Assembly (NCBI GenBank): GCA_040269895.1
Contig: CP158568.1
Location: forward strand, 4,938,801 to 5,002,800
Length of the DNA: 64,000 nucleotides
Direction of reading: 5' to 3'
Origin: Ancalomicrobiaceae bacterium S20
Lineage (GTDB): Bacteria > Pseudomonadota > Alphaproteobacteria > Rhizobiales > Ancalomicrobiaceae
Shown here piece after piece: positions 8,992 to 17,957 of this stretch; positions within the stretch are counted from its first letter, which is position 1, and the number at the start of each line of letters is the position of its first letter. The notes under the pieces are model-generated. The model was not told the DNA's origin and did no database searches. It saw nothing but the letters and a program-made list of their open reading frames with translations. Both the position numbers and the translations under genes were made by a program.

Positions 8992-10646
8992 CAGGCGCTC
9001 GCCTTCTGCGTCGCGGCGCCGGGCAGGAGCCCGCGGCGCTCGAGCTCGTCCTTGACCATGCGCTTCGGCACCTTGCCATAGCCCGATTTCGGCAGTTCGT
9101 CCCAGAACAGGAACCGCTTCGGCATCTTGTACTTGGCGACCTTCTCGGCGAGGTGCTCGGCGATCGTGCCCTCGTCGATCGCCATGCCTGGCCGGGCGAC
9201 GCAGACAGCAAAACCGATCTCGCCCCAGAGCGGATCCGGCACGCCGACGACGGCGCATTCGGCGATCGCCGGATGGGTCAGGATCTTCTCCTCGATCTCG
9301 CGCGGATAGATGTTCGAGCCGCCGGAGATGTACATGTCGGAGGCGCGGCCGGTGATGTAGACGAAGCCCTCCGTGTCCATGTGGCCGAGGTCGCCGGTGC
9401 GGAACCAGCCGTTGCGGAACGCCTTCGCGTTGGCCTCGGGCTGGTCGTAGTAGCCGGCGAACACGGCCGGGCCGATCACGCAGATCTCGCCGGTCTCGAA
9501 CGGCTCGAGCTCGCGGCCGTCGTCGTCCTGGATCGAGACCTGCATGCCGGTCCGCTCGAAGCCGCAAGTGCCGATCTTCACATGCGGACCGTCATCCGGG
9601 TCGTGCAGGGCCGGCGGCAGCACGGTGATGTTGCCGGTCACCTCGCCGAGGCCGAAATACTGCACCAGCACCTTGCCGAGCTTCTTCAGCGCGGTCTTCT
9701 GGTCCTCGCGGTACATCGGCGCGCCGGCGTAGATGATGTAGCGCAGCGAGGAATGGTCGTGGGCGTCGACGGCCGGATGTTCGGCGAGCATCTTCAGGAT
9801 CGTCGGGACGGTGAAGATGTTGCTGACCTTGTGCTTCGCGATCAGCCGGTAGGCCTCGTCGATGTCGAAGCGCTCGGTCGGCAAGAGGATGGTCGGCACG
9901 GCGCGGGCGGCCTGGCCGAGCTGGTGCACGCCGGCGCCGTGGCTGAGCGGCGCGACGACCAGCGAGGCGTCGGCCTCGGTGGTGCCGGGCGTCAGGTCGC
10001 AAAGGTGGTTGGTGATCACGAAGGCCATCTGGCCATGGGTCAGCACCGCCGCCTTCGACCGGCCCGTGGTGCCGGAGGTGAAGAAGAACCAGCACGGATC
10101 GTCGTAGTCGACCGACGCGTTGGGCGTCTTGGTGCCCCCGTGCTCGGCGATCAGGTCCGCCGCGGCGCAGTCGCCGAACGCGCCGTGTCCGAGCCGCATG
10201 GTGAAGGCGAGGCGGTCGCCCATCTGGCTGGCGACGGCCTCGGCATGGGCCGGGAAGTCGCCGTGGCAGAGGAACGCTTTCGCGCCGGCGAAATGCGCCA
10301 GTTCGGCGACCTCGGCCGGCATCAGGCGGAAATTGGTCGGCACCCAGACCGCGCCGATCCGGAACGTCGCCCACATCGAGAAGAACATCTCGTCGCAGTT
10401 CTTCGAGTGGACCAGGATGCGGTCGCCCTTGCCGACGCCCTTGGCCGAAAGCGCGGCGGCGAAGGCCGAGACCGCGGCGTCGATCTCACCCCATGTCCAG
10501 GTCCGTTCGCCCCAGATGAAGCCGGCGCGGTCGGGGAAGCGACGGGCGTTCTGGGTCAGGATATGGGCGAGGTTCATGACCCGGTTCGACTGGCGCGCGA
10601 CGCCGCCGCGCGGATCCGCCGTCGCGGCGCTCATGGGCGTGGTCAT
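8991..10646 (-). CDS. Acyl-CoA synthetase (AMP-forming)
   Basis: 551 residues of the ANL adenylate-forming superfamily, which activates a carboxylic acid to its CoA thioester with ATP. Motifs in order: P-loop FFTSGTTGRSKAAVLTH, FGLGEVTGN, hinge/ribose motif GWFRTGDLGHMDTEGFVYITGR, and the C-terminal catalytic Lys in KSGYGKVPKR. ATG 10646 (MTTPMSAATADPRGG) is chosen; it overlaps the stop of a 12-codon leader ORF (ATGA). The substrate is not evident; linkage to a TRAP transporter, an IclR regulator and an SDR suggests an imported carboxylate. It forms an operon with the downstream DUF296-like gene. Confidence 0.9.
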   Translation of the reverse strand: MTTPMSAATADPRGGVARQSNRVMNLAHILTQNARRFPDRAGFIWGERTWTWGEIDAAVSAFAAALSAKGVGKGDRILVHSKNCDEMFFSMWATFRIGAVWVPTNFRLMPAEVAELAHFAGAKAFLCHGDFPAHAEAVASQMGDRLAFTMRLGHGAFGDCAAADLIAEHGGTKTPNASVDYDDPCWFFFTSGTTGRSKAAVLTHGQMAFVITNHLCDLTPGTTEADASLVVAPLSHGAGVHQLGQAARAVPTILLPTERFDIDEAYRLIAKHKVSNIFTVPTILKMLAEHPAVDAHDHSSLRYIIYAGAPMYREDQKTALKKLGKVLVQYFGLGEVTGNITVLPPALHDPDDGPHVKIGTCGFERTGMQVSIQDDDGRELEPFETGEICVIGPAVFAGYYDQPEANAKAFRNGWFRTGDLGHMDTEGFVYITGRASDMYISGGSNIYPREIEEKILTHPAIAECAVVGVPDPLWGEIGFAVCVARPGMAIDEGTIAEHLAEKVAKYKMPKRFLFWDELPKSGYGKVPKRMVKDELERRGLLPGAATQKASA

Positions 10647-10681
10647 GCGCGGGCCTCGCGATGGGTGATGGCCAGATCCAT
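10643..10681 (-). CDS. 12-codon leader ORF upstream of the acyl-CoA synthetase
   Basis: ATG at 10681 is preceded by a strong Shine-Dalgarno (GGGGAGGAAG), encodes MDLAITHREARA and stops in a TGA that overlaps the synthetase ATG (ATGA). The synthetase itself has no comparable ribosome site of its own, so its translation probably depends on ribosomes terminating here. It has no runs of a single amino acid like classical attenuators. It could also be a remnant of a deleted gene. Confidence 0.5.
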   Translation of the reverse strand: MDLAITHREARA

Positions 10682-10701
10682 GGTCGCTTCCTCCCCGTGC
10701 C

Positions 10702-10742
10702 GGACGGTTCTCCGGTCGTTTCGCTTGGCCGGTTCTCCGGCC
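10702..10742 (-). repeat. Tandem 16-bp hairpin-forming repeats between iclR and the acyl-CoA synthetase
   Basis: GGACGGTTCTCCGGTC (10702-10717) and GGCCGGTTCTCCGGCC (10727-10742) match at 14 of 16 positions with a 25-bp period. The second is a perfect inverted repeat with 6-bp arms around TTCT. They lie in the promoter region of the synthetase operon, downstream of the iclR stop, and could be paired operator sites. Confidence 0.45.
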
Positions 10743-10755
10743 TGTTGATCCGAAT

Positions 10756-11595
10756 TCAGCGCAGCGCGCGGCGGCGCGCGAGCGGGTCCGGCAGGACGAC
10801 ATAGTCGCGCAGCCGGTCCTCGATGCGCCGCACCTCCTCGCGCAACAGCGCCAGCAGTGCCGGCTGGCGGTCCGGCTGCATGCGGCTCTCGATGGCGGCG
10901 AGCGACAGGCAGCCCTCGACGCCGCCGCGGGCGTTGCGGATCGCGACGCCCATGCCCCACGAGCCGGGAAACAAGAGGCCGCGATTGATGCCGTAGCCGC
11001 TCACCCGCGCCTCGGCGACCAGATCGAGGATCAGGTCGCGGGAGAGCATCGGGTAGCGCAGGACCAGCACCTCGGCATTGGCATCGAGCGCGGCGGCGAT
11101 CTCGGCATCGTCGAGCGCGGCGAGCACGGTGATGCCGCCGGCACCGGCGCCGAGCGGGTGGCGGTCGCCGGCGGCTAGCACATGCGAGCGGATCGGGTAG
11201 GGGCCGTCCTCGCGCTGCAGGCAGACGACCGACCATTCGCGGCGGATCTGCACGAAGGCGGCGTCGCCGGTCTCCTGCGCCAGCCGCACGACGCTGTCGC
11301 GCGCCAGCCGGTGCAGGCCGAAACGCTCGGAGGCGACGAGGCCGAGCACATAGGCTTCGGCGCCCAGAAAGTAGCGGCGGCTGACCGGGTCCTGCTCGAC
11401 GAGGCCGGCTTCGATCAGCGCCACGAGGATGCGCCGGCAGGTCGGCTTGGCGAGGCCGGAATCCTCGACGAGCTCGCTCAGGCTCGCGCCCGGTCCACGG
11501 GCCGCGCCGAGGGATCGGAGCAGGCGCGCGGCCCGTCCGATGCTCTGGGTCCCGGAGGCGCCTTCGGCGTCCGGACCACGGTGTGGCGCGTGCAT
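10756..11595 (-). CDS. IclR-family transcriptional regulator
   Basis: About 279 residues from ATG 11595; a TTG at 11613 would add six. N-terminal winged HTH (SLSELVEDSGLAKPTCRRILVALIEAGLVEQD) and a C-terminal ligand-binding IclR domain (HPLGAGAGGITVLAAL, VSGYGINRGLLFPGSWGMGVAIRN). IclR proteins often control catabolic genes and respond to a small organic acid. It lies between the acyl-CoA synthetase operon (same strand) and the divergent TRAP transporter operon, and two palindromic sites sharing ATGTGGACCA lie in the divergent promoter region, so it very likely controls both. Confidence 0.9.
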   Translation of the reverse strand: MHAPHRGPDAEGASGTQSIGRAARLLRSLGAARGPGASLSELVEDSGLAKPTCRRILVALIEAGLVEQDPVSRRYFLGAEAYVLGLVASERFGLHRLARDSVVRLAQETGDAAFVQIRREWSVVCLQREDGPYPIRSHVLAAGDRHPLGAGAGGITVLAALDDAEIAAALDANAEVLVLRYPMLSRDLILDLVAEARVSGYGINRGLLFPGSWGMGVAIRNARGGVEGCLSLAAIESRMQPDRQPALLALLREEVRRIEDRLRDYVVLPDPLARRRALR

Positions 11596-11596
11596 T

Positions 11597-11711
11597 TCCA
11601 CGATGTGGACCAAAATTCAATCGATTGTCATTGACAGGTGGGCCATTTCGGGCCATTCGTCAACTCGAAAAACAAACGCGCCCGGTGGCGGTTCAACATG
11701 TGGACCATGTT
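11597..11711. promoter_or_regulatory. Candidate IclR operator pair between iclR and the TRAP operon
   Basis: TCCAC-GAT-GTGGA (11597-11609) and AACATG-TGGAC-CATGTT (11695-11711) are perfect inverted repeats. Both contain ATGTGGACCA (11603-11612 and 11698-11707), 95 bp apart. A third palindrome, TGTCA-T-TGACA (11626-11636), lies between them. The first site overlaps the iclR start region, which would suit autoregulation. Bases 11614-11841 hold no convincing gene; the frame open from 11638 lacks a start that makes sense for a secreted binding protein. Confidence 0.45.
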
Positions 11712-11841
11712 TCGAGCCATTACCGAGGCGCTGAAAAGCAAGACGCCGCTCGATGACGAGTCGGCGCTGGACCGCTGCGAACCACGGCCTTCAGAGCCGG
11801 GGCGAAGTGGTCGGAGGAAATCGCCGTCTCGGGAGGACCGC

Positions 11842-12855
11842 ATGACTTCTGTTTCTCGTCGTGGATTCACGGCCGGCGCGGCTGCGCTCGGCGTCTCGAC
11901 CTTCTTCATCGGCCGCGCCCGCGCCGCCGAGTTCACCTACAAGTTCGCCAACAACCTGCCGGTCACGCATCCGCTCAACAAGCGGCTGAACGAGGCCGCG
12001 GCCAAGATCAAGGAAGAGACCGGCGGCAAGTTCGAGCTGCAGATCTTCCCGTCGAGCCAGCTCGGCTCGGACACCGATACGCTCGGCCAGATCCGCTCCG
12101 GCGCGGTCGACTTCTTCTCGCTCTCCGGCCTGATCCTGTCGACGCTGGTCCCGGCCGCGGCGATCAACGGCGTCGGCTTCGCGTTCAAGGACTACGACTC
12201 GGTCTGGAAGACCATGGACGGCAAGCTCGGCGAATATATTCGCGGCGAGATCGCCAAGACGCGCTCGATCTTCGCCTTCGAGAAGTGTTGGGACAACGGC
12301 TTCCGCCAGACCACCACCTCGACCAAGCCGATCACCAGCCCGGCCGACCTCGCCAACCTGAAGATCCGCGTGCCTCCGGCGCCGCTCTGGACCTCGATGT
12401 TCAAGGCCTTCGGCTCGGCCCCGGCGACGATCAACTTCAACGAGGTCTACAGCGCGCTGCAGTCGAAGGTCGTGGACGCGCAGGAGAACCCGCTCGCGGT
12501 CATCGACACCGCGAAGCTCTACGAGGTTCAGTCGAACTGCTCGCTGACCAACCACATGTGGGACGGCTTCTGGATCCTGGCCAACAAGGCCAACTGGGAC
12601 ATGCTGCCCAAGGACATCCAGGAGACGGTCGCCAAGCACATCAATGCGGCCGGCGTCGCCGAGCGCGCGGATGTCGCCGAACTCACCAAGGGCCTGCAGC
12701 AGAGCCTGGCCGAAAAGGGCATGAAGTTCAACGCGATCGATCCGGCGCCGTTCCGCGACAAGCTCAAGTCCGCCGGCTTCTATGCCGAGTGGAAGGGCAA
12801 GTTCGGCGATGCGGCCTGGTCGCTGCTCGAGAGCTCGGTCGGCTCGCTCGGCTGA
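11842..12855 (+). CDS. TRAP transporter periplasmic substrate-binding protein (DctP family)
   Basis: 337 residues. ATG 11842 follows GGGAGGA and opens a Tat-type signal (SRRGFTAGAAALGVSTFFI, ending ARAAEF). The mature part has DctP features: NNLPVTHPLNKRLNEAA, the conserved-region Arg in LKIRVPPAPLW, and NFNEVYSALQSKVVDAQENP. It captures an organic anion, usually a carboxylate, in the periplasm and delivers it to the membrane component encoded 14 bp downstream. The open frame extends 68 codons upstream, but those would bury the signal peptide and are rejected. Confidence 0.93.
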   Translation: MTSVSRRGFTAGAAALGVSTFFIGRARAAEFTYKFANNLPVTHPLNKRLNEAAAKIKEETGGKFELQIFPSSQLGSDTDTLGQIRSGAVDFFSLSGLILSTLVPAAAINGVGFAFKDYDSVWKTMDGKLGEYIRGEIAKTRSIFAFEKCWDNGFRQTTTSTKPITSPADLANLKIRVPPAPLWTSMFKAFGSAPATINFNEVYSALQSKVVDAQENPLAVIDTAKLYEVQSNCSLTNHMWDGFWILANKANWDMLPKDIQETVAKHINAAGVAERADVAELTKGLQQSLAEKGMKFNAIDPAPFRDKLKSAGFYAEWKGKFGDAAWSLLESSVGSLG

Positions 12856-12869
12856 GGGCGGCGCGTCTC

Positions 12870-14747
12870 ATGCAAACCACGTCCGAATATGCCGCGCCGT
12901 GCCGGTCGCGGGTCTTCGCCCCGAGCGCTCTGCTCGCGACGGTCGACCGCTGGCTCGGCCTCATGGTCGAAATCCCGGCCGCCCTCCTGGTGGTGGCCGA
13001 GATCGTCGTGCTGTTTTCGGGCGTGGCCGCGCGCTACGTGTTCCACCGGCCGCTGGTCTGGTCGGACGAACTGGCCTCGATCCTGTTCCTGTGGCTCGCC
13101 ATGCTCGGCGCGGTGATCGCGCTCAGGCGTGGCGAGCACATGCGCATGACCGCCTTCGTCTCGCGCCTCGGCGAGACGGCGCGCGAGTTCTTCGGCGCGC
13201 TGGCGGTTACGGCCGGGCTCGCCTTCCTCGTGCTCATCGTGTCGCCGGCGACGCACTGGGCCTATGAGGAGAGCTTCATCACCACGCCCGCGATGGAGAT
13301 CCCCAACGCGTGGCGCGCGGCGGCCTTCCCGGTCGGCGTCGTGCTGATGATCGTCTTCTCGCTGATCCGGCTCGCCATGCGGTCGCGGCTGCTGCCCACG
13401 CTCGCCGCGCTGGTGCTGACAGCCGCGGCGGTCGGCGTGCTGTGGCAACTCGGGCCGGTCCTGAAGCCGCTCGGCATGGTGAACCTGCTCATCTTCTTCG
13501 TCGGCATCGTCGGTGTTTGCGTCTTCGCCGGCGTTCCGATCGTGTTCTCGTTCGCGCTCGCCACGCTCGGCTATCTGGCTCTCACCACGCGCGTGCCGCT
13601 GATGACGCTGGTCGGCCGCATGGACGAGGGCATGAGCCATCTGATCCTGCTCGCCGTGCCGCTGTTCGTGTTCCTCGGTCTCCTGATCGAAATGGCCGGC
13701 ATGGCCAAGGCCATGGTGCGGTTCCTGGCGAGCCTGCTGGGCCATGTCCGCGGCGGGCTCTCCTATGTGCTGATCGGGGCGATGTATCTGGTCTCCGGCA
13801 TCTCCGGATCGAAGGCCGCCGACATGGCGGCGGTCGCGCCGGCGCTGTTCCCGGAGATGAAGGCGCGCGGCGCCAAGCCGGGCGATCTCGTCGCGCTCTT
13901 GTCGGCGACCGGTGCACAGACCGAGACGATCCCGCCTTCGATCGTGCTGATCACCATCGGCTCTGTGACGGGCGTGTCGATCGCGGCGCTGTTCACCGGA
14001 GGCCTGTTGCCCGGCATCGTGCTGGCGATCGGTCTCTGCGTCGTGGTCGCGCGCCGCTACGCCGACGACGACCTGTCCCATGTCCAGCGCGCGTCCTGGG
14101 GCGAGATCGCGCGCAGCTTCGCGATCGCCTTTCCGGCGCTGGCGCTGCCCTTCGTGATCCGTGCCGCGGTGGTCGAGGGCGTCGCGACCGCGACCGAAGT
14201 CTCGACGATCGGCATCGTCTATTCGCTGATCGTCGGGGCGCTCTTCTACCGCCAGATCGAATGGCGGCGGTTCGGCAAGATCCTGGTCGATACGGCGGCG
14301 CTGTCGGGCGCGATCCTGATCATCATCGGCGCGGCTTCGGCCATGGCCTGGGGCCTGACCCAGTCCGGCTTCTCGCGCACGCTTGCCACTGCCATGACCC
14401 AGCTTCCGGGCGGCGCGGTCGGTTTCATGGCGGTGTCGATCGTCGCCTTCATCATTCTCGGCAGCGTGCTCGAAGGCATTCCGGCGATCGTGCTGTTCGG
14501 GCCGCTCCTGTTCCCGATCGCGCGCGCCGTCGGCATCCACGAGGTGCACTACGCCATGGTGGTGGTGCTCGCGATGGGCCTCGGCCTGTTCGCACCGCCG
14601 TTCGGCGTCGGCTACTACGCGGCCTGCGCGATCGGCAAGGTCGAGCCCGACGAGGGCATTCGGCCGATCTGGGCCTATATGCTGGCGCTGCTGATCGGCC
14701 TGATCGTCGTCGCCGCGGTGCCCTGGATCTCGACCGGGTTCCTCTGA
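12870..14747 (+). CDS. TRAP transporter fused membrane subunits DctQ-DctM
   Basis: 625 residues, all-helical membrane protein. Residues 1-~170 are the small DctQ subunit (four helices; VFHRPLVWSDELASILFLWLA) and from ~residue 200 the large DctM subunit (VGRMDEGMSHLILLAVPLF, GISGSKAADMAAVAPALF, ATGAQTETIPPSIVLI, TEVSTIGIVYSL, LGSVLEGIPAIVLFGPLLFP). QM fusions are common. It transports the substrate with Na+ together with the adjacent DctP. ATG 12870 lies 14 bp after the dctP stop. Confidence 0.93.
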   Translation: MQTTSEYAAPCRSRVFAPSALLATVDRWLGLMVEIPAALLVVAEIVVLFSGVAARYVFHRPLVWSDELASILFLWLAMLGAVIALRRGEHMRMTAFVSRLGETAREFFGALAVTAGLAFLVLIVSPATHWAYEESFITTPAMEIPNAWRAAAFPVGVVLMIVFSLIRLAMRSRLLPTLAALVLTAAAVGVLWQLGPVLKPLGMVNLLIFFVGIVGVCVFAGVPIVFSFALATLGYLALTTRVPLMTLVGRMDEGMSHLILLAVPLFVFLGLLIEMAGMAKAMVRFLASLLGHVRGGLSYVLIGAMYLVSGISGSKAADMAAVAPALFPEMKARGAKPGDLVALLSATGAQTETIPPSIVLITIGSVTGVSIAALFTGGLLPGIVLAIGLCVVVARRYADDDLSHVQRASWGEIARSFAIAFPALALPFVIRAAVVEGVATATEVSTIGIVYSLIVGALFYRQIEWRRFGKILVDTAALSGAILIIIGAASAMAWGLTQSGFSRTLATAMTQLPGGAVGFMAVSIVAFIILGSVLEGIPAIVLFGPLLFPIARAVGIHEVHYAMVVVLAMGLGLFAPPFGVGYYAACAIGKVEPDEGIRPIWAYMLALLIGLIVVAAVPWISTGFL

Positions 14748-14813
14748 TCGAGGGCGGGCCGGGGGCCCGCTTGCCGCGACCCGCCTGCCTCTTTCGGACC
14801 AAGGGCTCAAGCG

Positions 14814-15611
14814 ATGAAACTCGCCGACCGCGTCGCGATCGTCTTCGGTGCCGGTTCCTCCGGGCCGGGCTGGGGCAACGGCAAGGCCGCGGCGGTCGCC
14901 TATGCGCGCGCCGGCGCCCGGGTGGTGGCGATCGACATCGCCGAAGCGGCGGCCGCCGAGACGGCCGGGATCATCCGAAGCGAGGGCGGCGAGGCCTTGG
15001 CGCTCGCCGCCGACGTGACCGACTTCGCCTCGGTGGAGGCGGCGGTCGCGCAGGCCGTCGCCACCTTCGGTCGGCTGGACATCCTGCACAACAATGTCGG
15101 CGTGGTGATGCACGGCGGGCCGGTCGAACTCGACGAGGGTGCCTTCCTGCGCTGCCTCGATATCAACGTCGGCTCGGTCTACCGCACGGCCAAGGCGGTG
15201 CTGCCGCATTTCCTCGCGGCGAAGCGCGGGGCGATCGTCAACATCTCCTCGCTCGCGGCGACACGGTGGACCGGCTATCCCTACTTCGCCTATTACGCCG
15301 CCAAGGCGGCCGTGAACCAGGCGACCGTGGCGCTGGCGCTGCAGTATGGACCGCAGGGGATCCGCGCCAATGCGGTGATGCCGGGGCTGATCGACACGCC
15401 GCTGATCTATGCGCAGATCTCGTCGCAGTATGGCTCGGCGGCCGAAATGGTGGCGGCGCGCAATGCGCAGGTGCCGCTGCTCGGCAAGATGGGCACCGCC
15501 TGGGATGTCGCCAACGCGGCGGTGTTCCTCGCCTCCGACGAGGCCGCCTTCATCACCGGCGTGGTGCTGCCGGTCGACGGCGGGCAGGGCTGCTCGGTGG
15601 TGCCGCCCTGA
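14814..15611 (+). CDS. SDR-family NAD(P)-dependent oxidoreductase
   Basis: 265 residues, classical short-chain dehydrogenase. The nucleotide-binding loop is unusual (GAGSSGPGWGNG instead of TGxxxGIG). Further motifs are the catalytic Ser in NISSLAA, YYAAK (Tyr and Lys), NAVMPGLIDTPL and the C-terminal ITGVVLPVDGG. It follows the TRAP genes after 66 bp containing a GC hairpin (14754-14770) without a T-tract, so it probably acts on the imported compound or its degradation product. Substrate unknown. Confidence 0.88.
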   Translation: MKLADRVAIVFGAGSSGPGWGNGKAAAVAYARAGARVVAIDIAEAAAAETAGIIRSEGGEALALAADVTDFASVEAAVAQAVATFGRLDILHNNVGVVMHGGPVELDEGAFLRCLDINVGSVYRTAKAVLPHFLAAKRGAIVNISSLAATRWTGYPYFAYYAAKAAVNQATVALALQYGPQGIRANAVMPGLIDTPLIYAQISSQYGSAAEMVAARNAQVPLLGKMGTAWDVANAAVFLASDEAAFITGVVLPVDGGQGCSVVPP

Positions 15612-15647
15612 GGAGGCGCGGCTCGAAGCCTTGGGCGCATCGCGGCC

Positions 15648-16421
15648 TCAATCCCGGCGCTCGCCGACCCTGAAGCGCAGCTCGCCCATGCCGAGCCGGC
15701 GCAGCCATTCCGGCACGAAGGCCGACAGGCGCGAAACGGTGTGGATCGGCTCGGGGAAGCCGATCACCGCCTTGCCGCGGGCGACGCCGCGCATGATCTT
15801 GCGCGCGGCCGTCTCGGCGTCGATCTCGAACGGCTTGTAGCCGAGATGGGTCTCGGTCATCCGCGTCGTGACATAGCCGGGGCAGGCGACCGACACGGTG
15901 ATGCCGTCGGCGCGCACGGCCTCGCGCAGCGCCAGACCATAGGACAGGAGCCCGGCCTTCGAGGCACTGTAGGCGGGGGCGTCGGGCAGCGGCGAGAAGG
16001 CCGACAGCGAGCTGATCAGCAGGATCTTGCCGCGCTTCGCCGCGCGCATGCCCGGCAGCACGGCGTGGATCGTGTCGACCGCGGCGATCAGATTGGTCTC
16101 GATCACGGCGCGGGCGGTGTCGCCGTCCTCGACGCCTGCATCGCCGCGGCGGCCGTCGAGAATGCCGGCATTGGCGACGGTGAGATCGATCGGCCCGACA
16201 CGCTCGGCCTCAGCGACGAAGTCGGCCAGCGCCGCGCGGTCGCGGATGTCGAAGGCGCGCGTGATCGCGGTCGCGCCCTTGGCACGGACCGCCTCGGCCG
16301 TCGCCTCCAGCCGCTCGGCGTTGCGGCCGGCGAGCGCGAAGGTGACGCCGGGCGCCGCCCATGCGGCAGCGAGTGCAGCGCCGATGCCGCTGGAAGCTCC
16401 GGTCAGGACAATGTTAGTCAT
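15648..16421 (-). CDS. SDR-family oxidoreductase, RkpH-like
   Basis: 257 residues from ATG 16421, which follows GAGGA; a GTG at 16436 is a weaker alternative. Motifs: LTGASSGIG, ANAGI, ISSLSAF, YSASKAG (catalytic Tyr/Lys), and a C-terminal segment with VPEWLRRLG. It stands beside kpsS-, rkpG- and rkpA-like genes. In Sinorhizobium the rkp-1 region has the same set (rkpA long synthase, rkpG aminoacyl-type transferase, rkpH SDR, rkpJ KpsS-like), needed for K-antigen production. By analogy with sphingolipid synthesis it may reduce the ketone made by the RkpG-like enzyme; that is an inference. Confidence 0.75.
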   Translation of the reverse strand: MTNIVLTGASSGIGAALAAAWAAPGVTFALAGRNAERLEATAEAVRAKGATAITRAFDIRDRAALADFVAEAERVGPIDLTVANAGILDGRRGDAGVEDGDTARAVIETNLIAAVDTIHAVLPGMRAAKRGKILLISSLSAFSPLPDAPAYSASKAGLLSYGLALREAVRADGITVSVACPGYVTTRMTETHLGYKPFEIDAETAARKIMRGVARGKAVIGFPEPIHTVSRLSAFVPEWLRRLGMGELRFRVGERRD

Positions 16422-16610
16422 CGCGTTCCTCGGCACGGCACGGCTTCAGATGATGCAAGTCGGTCGCACGGGTGAAAAATTCGTGGATGCATATCTCGCC
16501 CTACCGCCCATGCGTGGTATAGGAGCGTCAGGCTTGTTGGGGCTCTCCATCGATACCCGTAAGCTCTTACCGGCAACACACCGGTCGGGCAATCCCGGAC
16601 GAGGGCTGGA

Positions 16611-17957
16611 ATGAAAATCAAGCGCAAAGTATTGTTTCTTCAGGGGCCGACGTCGACGTTCTGGCGCGAGTTGGGTCAAGCTCTGAAGGCCAATGGCCAC
16701 GATGTGCACAAGATCAACTTCCACGTCGGTGACTGGCTGTACTGGCGCAGCTTCAATGCGTCTGCGTATTTTGGTTCGATCGATGAATGGGAAGAGTATC
16801 TCGACAACTACGTCGAGATGCATGGCATCACCGATATCCTCTACTACGCCGATCGCGTGCCGTATCACGTGGTGGCGGCCCGAGTCGGCAAGGTGCGCGG
16901 CATCCGTACCGTGGCGATCGAGAACGGCTATCTGCGACCCGACTGGCTGACGCTCGAACTGGGCGGCATGGCTGCTCATTCGCACTTTCCGAACGATCCG
17001 GAGGCGATCCGCCGGATCGCGGCGACGCTGCCCGAGCCCGACTTCGATGTTCGTCACAGCCACAAGTTCTCGGTCGAGGCCGTCCACGAGGTCACCTACA
17101 ATCTGTCCTCGTACTTCGTGCGCTGGGCGTTCCCGCGCTATCACTCGGACAAATACTATAACCCGCTGGTCGATTACGTCAGTTTCCTGTTCCGGCTGAT
17201 CCGCTCGGGCAAGGAGGAGCGGCGCGCGTCCTCGATCGTCGACGGCCTGCTCGCCGGGGATGCGCCGTTCTACGTGTTCCCGCTGCAGCTGCAGTCGGAC
17301 TACCAGATCCGCGCCAACTCGACCTTCGTGCACATGAGCCAGATGATCGAGCAGGTCGTCGGCTCGTTCGTCGCCAAGGCGCCGCAGGACAGCAAGCTGA
17401 TCTTCAAGCTGCATCCGCACGACAACGGCTATGAGAACTGGCCGAAGGTGGTTCGCCGGGTCGCGCGGCGGTTCGGCGTCGATGATCGCGTGACGTTGAT
17501 CGACGGCGGCGACCTCAATGCCATGCTCGGCAAGGCCAAGGGCTGCATCCTGGTCAATTCGACCGCCGGCCTGCACGCGCTGCGGAAGCACTGCCCGACC
17601 AAGGTGCTCGGCATCGCGGTGTTCGACATCCCCGGCCTGACGCATCAGGGCGATCTCGACTCGTTCTGGAACGCGCCGGAGCCGGTCGACCAGGACCTGC
17701 TCGACAGTTTCCTGCGTGCCATGGCCGCGTCGATCCAGGTCAAGGGGTCGTTCTACGAGCCGGAGGGCCGCAAGGCCGCGATCGCGGAAATCATCGACCG
17801 GATGGAGCGCAATCGCATCAACATGCCGGGCTGCTATGTCGATCCGCCGCCGCGCCTTGCGCGCGCCCGCGCGATGGGCGTGCCCTGCGCCAAGCCGGAG
17901 CCGGCGCGGCCGGCGGTTCAGACGCCGGCGAGTGTCGTGCCGATCTCGCGCATGTAA
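16611..17957 (+). CDS. Capsule polysaccharide protein, KpsS/RkpJ family
   Basis: 448 residues. N-terminus KVLFLQGPTSTFWRELGQAL, then INFHVGDWLYWRS, FPLQLQSDYQIRANSTF, FKLHPHD and NSTAGLHAL, the pattern of KpsS (LipB) proteins, which are retaining beta-Kdo transferases that begin the lipid-linked Kdo linker of group 2 capsules. ATG 16611 has GAGGG upstream. KpsS normally works with KpsC, which is not in the window. The last 40 bp overlap the convergent glycosyltransferase gene, an unusually tight tail-to-tail arrangement. Part of the capsule locus. Confidence 0.85.
   Translation: MKIKRKVLFLQGPTSTFWRELGQALKANGHDVHKINFHVGDWLYWRSFNASAYFGSIDEWEEYLDNYVEMHGITDILYYADRVPYHVVAARVGKVRGIRTVAIENGYLRPDWLTLELGGMAAHSHFPNDPEAIRRIAATLPEPDFDVRHSHKFSVEAVHEVTYNLSSYFVRWAFPRYHSDKYYNPLVDYVSFLFRLIRSGKEERRASSIVDGLLAGDAPFYVFPLQLQSDYQIRANSTFVHMSQMIEQVVGSFVAKAPQDSKLIFKLHPHDNGYENWPKVVRRVARRFGVDDRVTLIDGGDLNAMLGKAKGCILVNSTAGLHALRKHCPTKVLGIAVFDIPGLTHQGDLDSFWNAPEPVDQDLLDSFLRAMAASIQVKGSFYEPEGRKAAIAEIIDRMERNRINMPGCYVDPPPRLARARAMGVPCAKPEPARPAVQTPASVVPISRM

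Noticed and set aside
8992..9567. N-terminal extension of the DUF296-like protein
   Set aside because: Arg/Gly-rich sequence lying within the acyl-CoA synthetase gene; the ATGA overlap at 8991 gives the natural start.
11638..11841. 68-codon N-terminal extension of the TRAP binding protein
   Set aside because: It would bury the Tat signal peptide; the Shine-Dalgarno sits right before ATG 11842.
12780..15209. 809-residue minus-strand ORF
   Set aside because: His/Asp/Arg-rich antisense shadow of the TRAP permease and SDR genes.
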